DNA of 64,000 bases from Medicago truncatula (GCF_003473485.1 NC_053045.1:62621994-62685993), one strand, 5' to 3'. Positions 1 through 13,900 are shown, counted from the stretch's first letter. Notes: generated from the letters alone by a model not told the origin. Program-made: numbers and translations.

Positions 1-384
1 GGGGGGTAATTGACGAAACTTACAATTTCAAGGGGAAATTGACTATTTACTCCAAATAAAATTGACTAGAAAAGTTAAAATTACAACACCATGCTTTAAC
101 TCCCACAACAATTGTTGAAGTTAAAACTTCAATTCCGCATCCCCACTTATCTAGTATCAAGAGAGAATTAATTGAAGAAAAGAAACTATAGGCTTGCTAC
201 AAAATTTTCAACATACAAACTGATGCAGAGGTGGGAATTTCCTCTGTTATCGAGCAAGAAATGAAATTTAATTTCAGTTTGTTATAGTTCTTCTGCATCG
301 ATAACATATTTAGGGAGAGGGGAAACAAAGAAAAAAAACTCCATATACTGAAAAAAAAACTCCATAAATGGAACACATGTATGA
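1..384. other. Downstream flank of HISN1
   Basis: AT-rich sequence with no coding potential that I can see. The part next to position 384 is expected to hold the HISN1 3' untranslated region, because that gene runs leftwards and stops at 385. No clear polyadenylation signal was assigned. Confidence 0.4.
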
Positions 385-3300
385 CTAAAGCCCAAGTTTA
401 GAAAGGAGCTGACGCCATCTAGGAGTTTCCTCGTCAAAAATGTAGGTCAAGGGTGATACAAGAACTCCGCTGCCTCCAATCTGCATCACATGAACGTAGT
501 CAACAGAAAATGGGTATGAGAATCATGATAAATAACAAGAAAAAAATATAGTTTCTAATATGCAGTTCAAATAGTATGAATGGGATTTAGCTCAAATGTA
601 GTGCCATTTGAATGCCGACCCCACTTAGTAGGATAAGCCTTGGTTGTTGTTGCTGTAAGGCCATATGAATATGATAAGCAGAAATTGAGAGGAGTCCAAT
701 AACTTATAGTCATGCTTGCCATCGCCAAGGGCAACAGGTCAGGGAATCACATAAACTAATAATAAATCAAGAATCCATACAACTGGTTTCTTTGCATTTT
801 TCCCATTCAAATACCCGTTTCTATTTTTTTTCTTCCCTAAGTTAGCCCCATTAGCTCACAACAATCTTCACATGCTTATAGAAAATCCAAACTCAACTGC
901 TTTGACATTAGTTCAAAATCTTACCGCTCTCAGTTGCTGTATAGACTTGTACAGTGCCTTCTTGGGCACACATATGACTATGGCATAGTAGTCTGCTGAT
1001 ACCTTTCCATCGCGCTTGCAGAAAACAGGACTTACTGTGGGTCCCTGTAGATAGACAATCAAGGGAGACTCTTAAAATTAGGAGTGGTAAAAGAAAGATT
1101 GCACTACTCACTATCACAATGCATGGTATAGATCAGATTTTGTACTGCAGAAAGCAAATACAGAAAGGGAGAAGATCCTCCCCTAAAATGAATTAGGGTT
1201 GGGGAAAAAGATTCATCCCATATCACACCTGCAACCCAGCTAACGATGGTTGGCTCAGTACTCTCTCAGCCACTTCCTCTGCACTACTTCCTCTCATGTT
1301 TGCTACAACCTGCCGGATTTAGCATTAGAAAATGGAACAAAGAGAAAGGAAAAAACTGGTGGGGAGATGAGGAACTATAAATTCTATATATGCACCGTGA
1401 ACTGCCCCATAGCCCTCAGATGTGCCTCTAATCTTTCAAGCATCTCATGAGTTGTTTCAAGTACTCCTTTTCGTCCGATCATTGATCTCCTGCTTGCAAC
1501 AAGAGCAGCCTGAAAAGTGTTCAATTATCAGAGTGAAACCAAAAACGACAAGGTGTGCTTATAAAAAAAATCCAACAAGACATGAGAAGCAGCATTTTCC
1601 AGGCGCCTTTTAAAAGAACAACAGATCATGCTAGTTAAGGTCAGAAAATTTGATAATTGCTAACCTGACTTTCCAAAACAGTTCCACCTTCAATTTCCTT
1701 CAAGTTATTTTCTTTCAACGTAGTTCCACTACTTACAAGGTCCAAGATAGCATCAGCAATCCCCATCTAAATAGAGAAAAGACAATTATCTAAATGAATC
1801 AAAGAGGTCAAGTCCAACATATGGCAGCAGCAGCAATGAGATGGTGACGGTCACAGAAATTAAATACTTCTTTTCAAGTGTAAAGCTAAAAAATATTGAG
1901 AAAAAAGGTAAACAGGGAAATATCTTATATGGAAAGAGGATATAACTTCTATAAAGAAGTTTCATTATTTTCATCATTAATAGACTAAAACCATAACTCA
2001 ATAGCAACAGGCCTTGGGACCCAATCGTAAAACACAGACTCAATCTCACATCACTCCCCCCTCCACATAAACCAGAAAAAAAGAGCACAATGCAAGTTTA
2101 ACCAAGAAACCAGAACTTCTTCACAAAAAAAAAAAAAAAACAAAGAAACCAGAAATTTATAATTAGATCAGACCTCTGAGTGCTCCATTTAGGGTCTTGA
2201 TGGAAGACATGTGGAAAAAAAAAAATTTTGAGGGCTGAGATTTTAAGTTAATAAATTAACATTTACTTAGTAAAATAATAAAAACAATATCTTCCTCTTC
2301 TCTCTCTTATGATTACTCTTTTTCTTTTCACCGTAGCCTACTTCCCCCACTGCCGTGAACCTCCTACTGCCGCCTTGAACCTCCCAACGTGGCACATCTT
2401 TTTGATTTATATCATTTGCCCCTCTCTCGTATCATAGTCTTCTTCCTCTCTGTATCTTCTCACTGTCGCCAACACACCACCACCGTCACCCTCTCGTCGA
2501 TTCATTCTTACTCATGTTTACCTTGCCAATTCCAAAATATTCATGACCAGGGAATATTAATTGAATAGCTCACCATCAGTATTCAAGTTTTAAAAAGAAA
2601 TAATATCATGACCCATAACAGCGATGAACTGGTTTGAAACGGTGACGATGATACAACAGTGAAAGGATGGGAGAGGGGCGAAGAAACAAAGAGAGAAGAG
2701 AGGCGATGTTGTTATTGAGGGATAGCGGCGGTGATGGACGGATTTTGGCGGTGATGAGAGCAGAGGGGAGAAGAAGAGTCTACCGATGAGGGAAAAACGT
2801 GAAGGGAAAGAGGGAAACATATTCTGTTTTTTTTTTAAATCTTTTTTATGAAAAAAAAAACATGTTTTTTAATTAAATCTCAACCCTTGAATAATGTTTT
2901 GCCAAATGTCTTTCATCCATGACCTAAATGGACTAAATGGAGGAAGAGGTAAATGGAGCATACCTGAGCCCATTCAATGGGGTCCTTAATTTACTCAAAC
3001 AATGCTACTAAAATCAGGAACGTTCATAAATGCCGGTCAACATGGCACATAAAGCTTTCCGATGAGAAAATATAGATGGGAAACGACTAAAGCGCATAAA
3101 GCTTATTATATCTTTCAGAACAAAAAACGAAGTTTTAATGAGCACTCAAGAAACCTACAATTTATATTTCTTGACTTGTCATCTTTGAATACAGAATATT
3201 GACTACTCTATGTATATCTAGCCACAAATTAACCAACAAGGTAGAATGTATCTTCAGTTTTACAGTTTTTCATCCTATGAAATTTGAAGATAATATGTTT

Positions 3301-5335
3301 CAGCCGTTAGACATTAACGGCATGGTTATCTTTGATTTTTGGGATCACAGAAAATATTCAACCGTGATTAGTGTATTAAGCTATGCAGCAAAGACAGAAT
3401 TTATCAACAACTATAGCCGTCAAACTCCTTCCAAATCCCAATAACTATCATTTGATTTAAGTCATAACTCATAACAAAACACAAAACAATCAAATATATG
3501 ATTTAGAATCTGAAAACATACAGGAATAACTTTGAATAAAACAAACACTGTCTCTTACCGCAGGAGCTGCCTCCAGTGCTCCGTCAGCAGTCGAAAATGC
3601 CACATGCTTAATACCATTATCTTTCATAAATTTAGGACCCAGCTGAAGAGTAAGAAGGAAACTCAGATCAGACTTTCTCTTTTAAAAGGAAAACAACAGA
3701 AACTGTACCACACATAAAACTTCAAAACATCAGTTAAATGTGAATCACATACATAGGTGAATCCAGTTGCAACTCGCAGAGGCTTATCTTCCGTCCATTG
3801 AGGCATTTTTGCTAGCTCCTCTAGTGAATTTACATTTTCAAATATTCCATATTGCGGAATCTGAAACAACAGGGGTTACTTAAGAGAGTTAATTGCACAA
3901 AACAATGAAATCGATAGGAGTATAATCTAGCAGTTTCATAAGCATGTAATTTCAACTCACCGCAATGGATAAACGACAATCACCGTACTCCAAAGCCTCG
4001 TGGACAACGATAAGATCTTCATTGCCCTGATAAAGGATAACTGTTATAAGATAAAAATATTGATTCTGATGGATATCCTAGAACATTGCTCTGCAATTGC
4101 ATTTAAGCTGAGGGAAAAGCAAAGTTGCATGATCAGGGTATACAAAAAAGATTGTGGATATTACTTAGGTAGACAACATACAAAAAAGAAACACGCAAGT
4201 AGAACCGCCGATCAGGGCTAAAGCACACAAAGTTGCATGAAACTTTAACATGTTCAGAGATATTCTCCATGATGACCAGAGATAGATGTTTCAAAGAAGA
4301 GCAAGCTGATCTGGTAACATTTCTAAAATTAAGAATACGACTAGCATCCTCAATTTCGGACTCATCAGAGCTGCGGGAAAATAACTTTTTGCACAGAATG
4401 TGAATAGTCACTACTTACTGGTCTCAGTAGGAATTATGAGTGAAATCTTATTCATGTTAATTGTACTAAATATAGGATAAGAATGTTTGAATTTTAAATT
4501 TAGCGGGATTGTTTGATGTCGCTTCACTGGGCAAGTTGGAATAATGGTTAATAGGTTAGAATATAGAGTTGCAGTTAGTTTTATTCCTTAGGTGCAGAAC
4601 CGGGATATGCAATTCCTTTTTTCTATAGAAAACGATTTCATTTGTTATCATCATCAATTACGAAAACCATGATGAGCATAATGGTTTTTTTCTATAGCAT
4701 CTGAGACGTCGGCTGTGCCAAGTGAACATTCCCAAAAAAAAAAAAAAAAAAAAATGCAGGGCTTTTACCTGTGCTTAAATTGGGGGAAATGAAGCTATTT
4801 CAACTAGGAAAAAGATATATTATAAAAAATAAAAAAGAAATTAAAATATGCAGACCTGGCCAAATTCAGTGAGTACATCGAGTCCGACTATACCAAGATC
4901 AAGATCTCCAGATAACAATTTTCTAACAATGTCTTTGGGTCTTTGGAACCAAACTTCCAAGTTTGAAATCTGGCAGTGTAAGAAAAATGATTGATGAATA
5001 GTTGATTTGATATGAATTAAAATGAGTGAGGTAGTAAGTAAGTAAGTAATTAACCTAACCTGAGGAATTTGGGCAACGTACTGACGAGGATTGACCTGCT
5101 TGACAGACAATTGACAATCCTTGAGAAGGTCGAGTGTATCAGAAGACATACGACCTTTACTTGGTAAACCCAGACGGATCTCTTGTCTGGAGACTGTGTT
5201 CCCATTAAGAACTTGATGATGAGTCTCGGAAATTGAGGTTGATGAGGCGTAGCAGCAATAGAGAGGTAAACGAATTTGGCTCATCATCGTCAACATTGCG
5301 TTTGTGGTCTGTGGATCAGTGTCCGAGTAAGACAC
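385..5335 (-). CDS. HISN1: ATP phosphoribosyltransferase, chloroplastic (HisG type)
   Basis: Catalyses the first step of histidine synthesis, joining ATP and PRPP to give phosphoribosyl-ATP, in the plastid. Ten exons on the minus strand: 5060-5335, 4856-4969, 3961-4026, 3753-3860, 3559-3642, 1665-1766, 1396-1509, 1229-1309, 925-1044 and 385-480. All junctions are phase 0 with GT-AG borders, giving 386 aa. HisG landmarks read directly: [10 protein letters not shown] near the start, [13 protein letters not shown] in exon 2, the PRPP-binding stretch [25 protein letters not shown] across exons 5-6, and the C-terminal regulatory region with [16 protein letters not shown] at the end. The N-terminus is a Ser/Cys-rich, non-conserved plastid transit peptide. 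The start is uncertain: the longest frame begins at 5335, but the ATG at 5296 ([10 protein letters not shown]) gives a more typical transit peptide and a 373-aa protein. Intron 5 (1767-3558) is enlarged by an inverted-repeat element, and intron 9 (481-924) holds a LINE tail. No disabling change is seen. Confidence 0.93.
599..655 (+). repeat. RTE-type LINE 3' tail in HISN1 intron 9
   Basis: A short stretch with the CCCCACTTAGT...GCTTGGTTGTTG signature typical of plant RTE-type LINE 3' ends. The same tail is seen at about 24840-24872, where it follows a recognisable LINE coding remnant. Only the tail is left here. Confidence 0.6.
2181..2960. mobile_element. Inverted-repeat (MITE-like) element in HISN1 intron 5
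   Basis: The left end reads tgctccatttaggg and the right end is its near inverse (taaatggagca). Both arms continue inwards with matching pieces such as gaagacat/atgtcttt and ggctgagatttt/aaatctcaaccc. The interior is pyrimidine-rich on the left half and purine-rich on the right half, so the whole 780 bp tends to fold back. Flanks share cctgag-like bases but no clean target duplication. It explains most of the 1.8-kb intron. Confidence 0.6.
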
Positions 5336-7481
5336 CCTGTTTGGTTGCGTCTTTAATTTTACTACTTTTTAACTTTAATACATATATATATATATATATT
5401 TGGTCCCTCAAATATACATAATTTGGATTTTGATTCATTCATTCAACAATTGAAACATTCATTAATCTTTACATTTTACCTTCCATATTTTTACTAAAAA
5501 ATCCTTTTGAGTTTTGTATTTTTGAGCTATGACGAGTCTTTGACAAACATTGTCATTTCACAATATTATGCATAAAGTCGTTACCTTACTCAAACAACTT
5601 TCATTGTGTTAAAAAAATATTTTATACAAAAAATAACCCCAATACAAATATAGTTTCACACTTCTATGCATGGCACCCCTCTCTTCTCTCTCACTCTCTC
5701 ACTTTTTGTTTGCTTTAAAATTATCATTTAATTCAATTCAAGGTTGCTTGCTTAAAAATTGGGAGAAAATTGAACCCTAGAAATCAAATATTAGGGGAAA
5801 CTTGAACCTTTGATATCCCATGTTGCATCATTCAATTTCACGATTTTCATTATTGTCCGCTTTAATAAACTTGTTTTTATTAAAGTTGTTAAACTTGATC
5901 TTGATCTTTCAAAAGTTTTAACTTTCAAATATATTTTTTAATCCCCTAAAAAAATGTTTGTTAAATGTTAACTAGATAACTTGTCAATCAATTTAGAAGA
6001 ACTAGAAAAGAAAGCTATAATCCTTTAATTTGGTTTGTTGATCAAGTAATTCCATTGCTTTCCACTCTCAACTAAATTTATTGTGTCATATAAGTTTCTT
6101 CTTACGGAGGAATTTACCATTACATATCAGTTCTCACATCATATTTTAATTTCATCCATGATATATTTTGACAAGAGGCTATTCATTTTGGGTAATTTCT
6201 TGGTAACCTTGTTACTATTTTTATGAGTTAAGAGCAAGTTCTTGAAAATGGGAAAAGAAACATCGTCTATTTTCTTCAAGGTTGTACTAACTTGTTTTTA
6301 TGTGTTTTTGTTTCATTTGTTGTAAAATATAAATTGAGATTATTAAGATTGAGGTCGATGCCAACGCTCTTCAATCCTATCCTGAATAATATAATAGAGG
6401 TTCGTTTAGGGGTGGCAAAATGGATGGATTGGATGGATATGGATTTGGATCCTAATGGATGGACCAAAAAAATCCATTAATCCATTAAAATCCACCAATT
6501 TTTTTTTGAAAAAAAAAAACCATCCAATCCATCCATTAGGTTTTATGTCCATCCAATCCATCCATTATTAAATTTAAATGGATGGATTATCCATCCGATC
6601 CGTTTAATAAAATGTATTATTTATTTTTTAAATTTTTTAACATAATTCTTTAGTTAATTAATTGGTTTTTACTTAATTATTTTGTTAATAAATTGATGCA
6701 GAAAGTAATGACATTCCGAATTCCTTTTTTAATTAAGCCGATGCTTATTTTTGTATAAGCCCAAAACATATTTTTTTTAAAGTCCAAAGCTGAAAATAAA
6801 ATAAATAAATAAAAGGTGGTGGTGCACCGGCGTTGACTACCGGACACCACCGGCGACCGACACGGGGCGGAGGACGGCGGCGATATTGCCAAAAATCCAG
6901 ATTTTCCAGCGGTCCGCAGCGGAGCTCCGACGAGATCACGGTGGTGGATGATGGCTGTCCGGCGGAGCTCTGGTGGCTATGGATGTTGACATTCTGTTGA
7001 CCTTTTTTTTTTAACGGGCTGATTTTTTTTAATTGAATGGGCTGATTCTTATGGGCCAAACATTTGAGGAAAGAATAAGATTATTTCTTTTTAGGCCCCC
7101 ATAATTAAAAATATTGCTTGTTTTTATTTATTAACAAAATTAATTTAAATCATGTTTAAAATTAGTTCAAAATTTCTTAATTTTGATATAAATTGGGTAT
7201 GACTTTTAAGAATTCCAGTTATATATTTTAGTTAGTATTTGTCGCAACCCCAATATTTTGGGTAAGATTCGTCAATGACCATATCATGTTTCTATCTTAT
7301 TGTACATACCAAATGGACTCTAAAAAGTGTCTTTATTAGCCGGATATACACACTGATGTTTACAAAATGAGGTAAAAAAGTTTAGAAATGTTTTGATAAA
7401 AACAATTTATTTATGAAAATTTTCATGTAAAAAGAGACACGAAGAAATTCTCAAGCATATATGCAAGGATATATCGAGGTA
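5336..7481. other. Intergenic region upstream of HISN1
   Basis: AT-rich, with a (TA)n run at about 5381-5399 close to the HISN1 start. Around 6408-6610 there is a dense set of ATGGATGGAT / ATCCATCC words in both orientations, entered by taggggtggcaaaatgg, which resembles a hAT inverted-repeat end; I found no matching right end. 6820-6975 is a short GC-rich patch, unlike its surroundings. No gene is supported. Confidence 0.4.
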
Positions 7482-8000
7482 GGTGGGGTTTAGCATGGGA
7501 ATGGGAAGTTGTTTCCCATCATGGAAAAATTATTTTTTAACCATCAGATCATATGATGAGCATATCTTTATGATAGACCGCCCACACTAGATCGTTTCCG
7601 CAATCATATTCATCTTGTTCACATACCCCAAAAGGAAAAAGAAAAAAAAAATTACGGTACTGTGTTTCATCGTTTTCCAGTAACCAAGCTTCATCATCCC
7701 AAAAGGAAAACACATAATTATATTCTAGTAATCAAGCTTTGGCATTTCCATGGGGATTCTGCCTTCTTGTTTTCTTATTTTAGAAGGAAAATTTGATGAA
7801 AATGAAGATTCTTTTGAAGAACACATGAAGTGGGATTGATGTTGGTAGTGGGGACATGAAAGAGAGAGAATAAAAGATAGTGTAAAATTAATCTAGTGTT
7901 GAAGGAGTATGATAAGAAAGTGTTCTTTATTTAATTAAATGGATTAAATTTACTTTCCCATGGTGGGAAACAACTATTCATTCCCATTCTAAATGCCATC
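7482..8000. mobile_element. Mutator-like MITE with 9-bp target duplication
   Basis: The ends are imperfect inverted repeats: ggtggggtttagcatgggaa on the left against gatggcatttagaatgggaa read from the right, extended by the shared ttgtttccca(t/c)catgg block. The 9-mer atcgaggta occurs immediately outside both ends (7473-7481 and 8001-8009), the length expected for Mutator-type insertion. It is 519 bp with no coding capacity. Confidence 0.7.
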
Positions 8001-10915
8001 ATCGAGGTAATGTCGAAGAGAATGAATTTGGTGCAACTCACTTTGTATAATGTCGACACCATTTAAACATGGTGTGAAGCATGAGGAGTAGCAGAAAAAT
8101 ACTTTTAAAGCTACGGTTAGCAGAAAGAAATGGATGTGGTGGAAGCTGTGTGATATTTGTTCTATCTGGAATCACATTCACGAATAATTATAAGAGGGGA
8201 ATGTAATAACTTTATTTGTCTAGAACAAAATCTGATGTATTGGTTTAGGGTGAAGTATAAAATGAACCTATAAAAATATTGGTTTATGATGGATCAATTT
8301 TTTGTACCATTAGATCATATGAACCCATCAAATTTTATCATGGTCTATAAATACCAAATCTTACCCATCTTCTCTATAACTCTCATTTAATCTCTCTATT
8401 TTTTTTTTTGTCACATATATTTTTTTTCATTTAGCAATACAAGTAGTCTTTTTCTTCCCTCAAAAAAAAAAAGTAGTCTTTTTCTTACGGCACTTTGTAT
8501 TGATTGAGTTTTTCAGTAATATATGAATTAATTTATTTTGTTTTGAAGGGATATGAATTAAATTTCTTAAAAAAATAAGTAACATGAATTAAATAAGTAT
8601 TCAATTGATTTTTTTTTACGAAAAAAATCTAGTTGTTGTTGCTTATGTAATTAAATAACTTCTTTTTGAATTGTTGTTGTTGTTGTTCTTCTTCTTTCTT
8701 TAATATTTTTGTTTTTAATCTTATGGGTTTCTTATTTTTTGTTTTGTTTTTAAAATAAAATTGTATACTTAAATATTAATGAAAAAAAATCTGATACACG
8801 TAAAATAAATCTTAAAACTGAAATATTATAAAAAAAAACTGATAATAATTTATTTAATTGAAATGAAATATAAAAATTGAACAATAATGTTTTTATCTCT
8901 TTTTTTAAAAGGGTATTAGTAGTGTTCTCTATTTCTCACTAATGACCTGACTGAACCCACAACTATTTAAGTGTTGGCAGAATTTCTCATCGACTAAGTT
9001 GCGCTTCATATTTAAGTGTAGGCGGAGTTTCTTACCGGCTAAGTTGCGCTTCACTGTCTCAAATCAAACTACACATCATAGGTTAATACAATCCACATTT
9101 TTATGAATGAAAACTAATTATCCGTGTTTGACATGGATAAATTATACTTTTTATTTTATTTTTTAAAGGAATGGATCAATTATACTTGGGTAAAGATAAA
9201 TATAGATCAATATAAATATGGATGTAAAGATAAATATAGATCGATATAAATATGGATAATTTATATAAAAGCAATGTGTTTAGTGGTTACCAAGAAAAGG
9301 AATAATTTCTTTTAAAAAAAAAAAGGAATAATTTATTTTTTACGGTCAATCAAAACTTAATTTTATTATTAAATTATTAATTAAATTAATTACCTGAAAC
9401 ATATATTGACTAAAATAATTTTTTTGGTCGAACTTTGACTGAAATAATTTAAAATACTGAAATAAAATTGGACTATCATAATTTTGTTTTATCTCAGCTC
9501 GTATTTGTTATACTCGGCCCACTTCGTTGTCTACCCGGTCATGTTTACTATCAACTTTGTCATATAACTCGTCACATTTACTATTAACTCGGTAAAACTT
9601 CTTAAAACCTCGAACGAGACATCGACTAGATGATAGTCGAGCGATATCGTAGTTAAAATATCCATCCACGATAAAGAAAAGGGAAAATATTTTTACAGGA
9701 AAGCGTATACAGAATAAATTTATACAAAAATATTTTTACCATAAAATATTTATCGAATATGTTTATTGAAAAATATTTATTTACAGAAAAGGAATAAAAA
9801 AATTACGAGACTCAATAAAATATGAGAGAATTATTAAAAACATGGTGATTAGACCAAAAGCAGGCCGCTCTAACAAGAGTATGAACAATCATGTCTCTTG
9901 CCGTCAAATAAATTTCACCTCAAAGTTGGAATGTAAAGATAATATAGAAATCGCAGAATAAACTTTCCTTCGAAGTTGGAATGAAAAGAAAATATAAAAA
10001 TAATATATGAAGCTATAATTACATTAAATTTGGAGGCTTCTTATCTGCGGGATGAGATACGATCAACCAAAGTAAACAAATCTATCTCAAAAACCATATG
10101 CATCCATCCTTTATTCGTAGCTAAAAGAAGGCCTTATATAAGTGTTATAACTTCCTTCAACAAAATAATAAGTGACATAACTTCTCCTTCAAGAAAAGTC
10201 GTATGAGAGATAGACTAGAAAATTTAAGCCGTTAAAAATTCTTCAACCTCATCGTGCACACAACATCCAACTGATGTAAGATTTATAGAATCATGGAATG
10301 TCGCGTCGGCATTGCACTTCTATCCTATGACATGCTTCTCCCACCTAACTCTGGATCTATTGACCAGAGTCGTACCTCTTCGCAAACCAGGAACCGTCTT
10401 TACCACATTCCATTACCGTCAATTATTTAATGTTTGTCGTCCAATGCTCAACGACGATGTCCAAACCTCGTTCGACAGAAAACCGTTACGCGTCGCCGAA
10501 ACATGCCATATCGAAATGCCGGCCCCGCCGTATCTAGACAGTTCTTGGTGTGAATTAACTTTTATTTACGGTAATTAAGTATGGATGATATTTTGTGAGA
10601 AAATAACGCAGCTTTCTCTCTCCGTATCTTTCTGTATTATTTTTTTAGTTTAGATCAAAAACGCTTTCCTATATATATTATTATGCTGGTCTTCTTCATT
10701 TCAAATAACTATCAATCAAACAACCCTATTTTTCGTTTATGCTCTGCAAGTACTACCTCGACCCTACTGCGGGTAAGTTTCATCCCCCATCAAACAACAT
10801 TCTTCTCTATGTTATGTTTTTAGCTTTTTTCAATTCAACAACGTTATTAGCACTCATTAATTAATACCAGTTTTGTTTCTCTGAATATTTATTTATAGTT
10901 TCAAGTTTTTGTTCA
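8001..10915. other. AT-rich intergenic region with short tandem repeats
   Basis: Contains two copies of a 45-bp unit at 8964-9008 and 9009-9053, and a 34-bp unit repeated at 9191-9258. From about 9480 to 10600 the base composition is more mixed and looks like decayed retroelement sequence: cttatataagtg resembles an LTR TATA box near 10130, and an 88-codon open frame lies at 10312-10578. I could not assign it to a family. No gene is supported. Confidence 0.35.
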
Positions 10916-13900
10916 ATGGAGTTCAAATTCCGTGCTATCGATAACATCAATCCATCAACCATGCAGCCTTCTCATCCCACCGTCACATATCTCCCTGACC
11001 GATCTCTTCCAAGTAATTCAATCTGAAAATCCTTTTTCTCCTTTTCTTTTCCCATTAATTCTGATATTTATTTATTATTGCTGTTGTTATGATGATGATG
11101 ATCAGTGGACGGTGGTTTTGCTGGCTTCCGAGCACCATTGGCCACCAACGAGGCGGCATTACGACGAGAGATGGAGAAGGAACAAATCCGGCGGGATATG
11201 TTGCGGCGGATAGAGTTGGAGGATGAAGTGAGGAGGGAGCTTGCAATGGAGGGGGCGTTTGGAACTATGCAGAAGCCTCTCAATTCTGTGTGGTCAAATT
11301 CTACACCGATGATGATGATGAACCCTGTTGCTGTTGATGCTTCACAACCACCTGAAATCAAACATTTTCCACAGACCAGTGACAAGGACAAAGTTATTCT
11401 ATTGGTCAGTTTCGTAACTTTTTCTATTCTCTTCTCTTGTCTGTGTAACTGTACTTTGTTAACACCGTTATAAAATAAAATTCACCCGTTTTAAATTCAT
11501 CTTTTTAATGTTCAACATCTTAATAATTTTATTTTTTTTAAGATATGTTTTACATGACTTAGAGACTTGATTGAATCGAGGATGTGATAGTTTAAAAACT
11601 AAATTAACAATTTATTTTCTTGAATTCTATCATTTTTGTCCTTTTTTACATTTTAGTCGTTTGATTTGATTTGAAAAACCGGAAATTTAATCTTTTTACT
11701 CTTACTCTCTTGTCAAAAATAAAATAAAATAATACTTTTAAATTATTTCAATCGAGTTAGTGCATGTTTGGTATCATAGTAGAATCACGGTGACACGGTG
11801 ATTTTACCAAACACGACATATTGATACCAAACAAACAATTATTACTCATTCAATTACCATTCTATCTCCTATTTTTAAAAACCAATGAACTAATTTAGTG
11901 GATTGATAATAATTTAAAAATTATTTATAATATGTTTATCGTTTATGGACTAAATGAGAGATGATGATAATTTAAAGATTAAATTGAAGATTTAACATAT
12001 AAATTGTCATGGTTGATTCTCTTGTGCTAAAGAACCAAGCATATTGTTCATTATTATTATATTAGTTGCTTGTATTGTTGAATCAGACCATTCAAAGGCC
12101 TTCTCTTCAAGTTTTGATATCTTGCATGCATAAATGTTATTTGAACATCAATTTAGAGCAAGCAAATTTACAAGTTTTGATATTTCTCTTCAAAGATTAA
12201 TGCATTTTACACACATGTTTAACACACTTAAATGAGCGGTTAATGTGTATATCAACCATAAGCTGAATTTAATTAACTATAATGTTAAGCATTATTAACC
12301 ATGATTCAATGTGTTCTAACTATGTAGATTTAAACATTTGAAAATCAAGGTTAATCGTGTTTAAAATTATAGTTGATAAAGTTCATTAGATGGTTAATAA
12401 GTTGCAATACTTGATATATCTATTAACTAAATCTAACACTTCATTAACCATGTTTGTGAATTGTTTTAACCATTTAAAAAGTTGTTGAATTTTATTATCT
12501 CAAATTTGATGTTCTTATAACGTTTATGATGTGCATTAACTAGATATTGTTAATGTATTTTCACTATTATTTTTTGTTTGGTTTAAATATGTATTTGATT
12601 CTATAAATATATCTTTTTTTATTTTTAATCTCTTTAAAAATGTTTTTATGCTTTTGGCCTTGCAAATATACCATGTTTTAGTTATGTGTTGTTATGCTTT
12701 AGCCCTTCAAATTTAACTATATAGGAATTGGTCATTGTATTATGTAGAATATTTGATTTTGATCATTTTAATATGATTGTGATAAAGGACTATAATAAAT
12801 ATTACAACATATTGCAATGACCAATTTATATATGAATAAATTTTGCAGGAATTAAAACAAAACGACCATGAATAAAAGTAAAACAGATGTATTTGCAAAG
12901 TCTAAAATCAAAAAAACACTTGTAAAGGAACTAAAAACAAAAGATAATATATTTGCATGGGTAGATGAATATTTGGGAGTAAACCGTTAAATTGGTCCAT
13001 ATCTTTGTAAATCATTCTCAATTTAGTCCCCGACTTTATTAATATTTCAAACTAATCTATGTTTATGTCAAAAGTTTCTATATGTTTATGTCAAAAGTTT
13101 CTCAATTAGATCCTTGTCTTAATGTTTTTGTCACATAACGAGGGACCTAATCGAGACACTTTTGACAAAGACAGATATTAGTTTGAAATATTAATAGAGT
13201 TTGAGATTAATTTAAGAGTGGCCTACAAAGACAAAGACAGAGAGCAATTTAATAATTTAATCAAGTGTATGGTGTAAAAAAAAATAGAGAGAGGAGACGA
13301 TGCTTCAGCTCCAATCTAAGGTATAAAAGACCTTAGCACTTGAATAACTAAGGTGAATGCCTTAAACAAGGAAGGCTACTTGTATTTGGTCTCGTTCAAG
13401 CATGTTTATAAAATCAAATATATTACATTTGGTTTCTTTTCCTGTGCTGTTTTATGCGGTAGAACAATGAACTAGTAGTGGAAGTGACCAAAGTTCGTGC
13501 CTAGACTACATTTAGTTCAATCTCAAATAGTGGAATGCATGAAGTCTTCATGTATACATTGAGCACCTTATTTCACATCATCATTCAATAACTTGTATTT
13601 TACGACTAGCAAGAAGAACAAACATACTAACTCAAGCATATGTTTAAATTTCATTAGTTTCAATTTGTACATTTTTTTTTAGATAAATTTGAAAAGTGAA
13701 CTTTGTTGTGTAAGTAGATCAACGATGGTATTGAAATCATTTGTAGGCTACTCCTCGGATCCCTGTGCAATTAAGATAACGTGATAGTAAAATTTGAAAT
13801 GTTGTGTATTTGAATATGTAGTGAATGTTGAAGTTTAACATATGATGTTTTATTTGAGTATCCCAATTTGCAGGCTAAGCCAGACCCCGATCTCTATGGT

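Noticed and set aside
2590-2820. Minus-strand frame inside HISN1 intron 5
   Set aside because: It lies within an inverted-repeat element and is a low-complexity Ser/Pro/Phe reading of its purine-rich arm.
8964-9258. CRISPR-like array
   Set aside because: Only two direct copies of each unit with no spacers, in a plant nuclear genome.
11055-11391. Minus-strand frames opposite exon 2 of the zinc-finger gene
   Set aside because: Antisense of an exon whose plus-strand frame joins cleanly to both neighbours.
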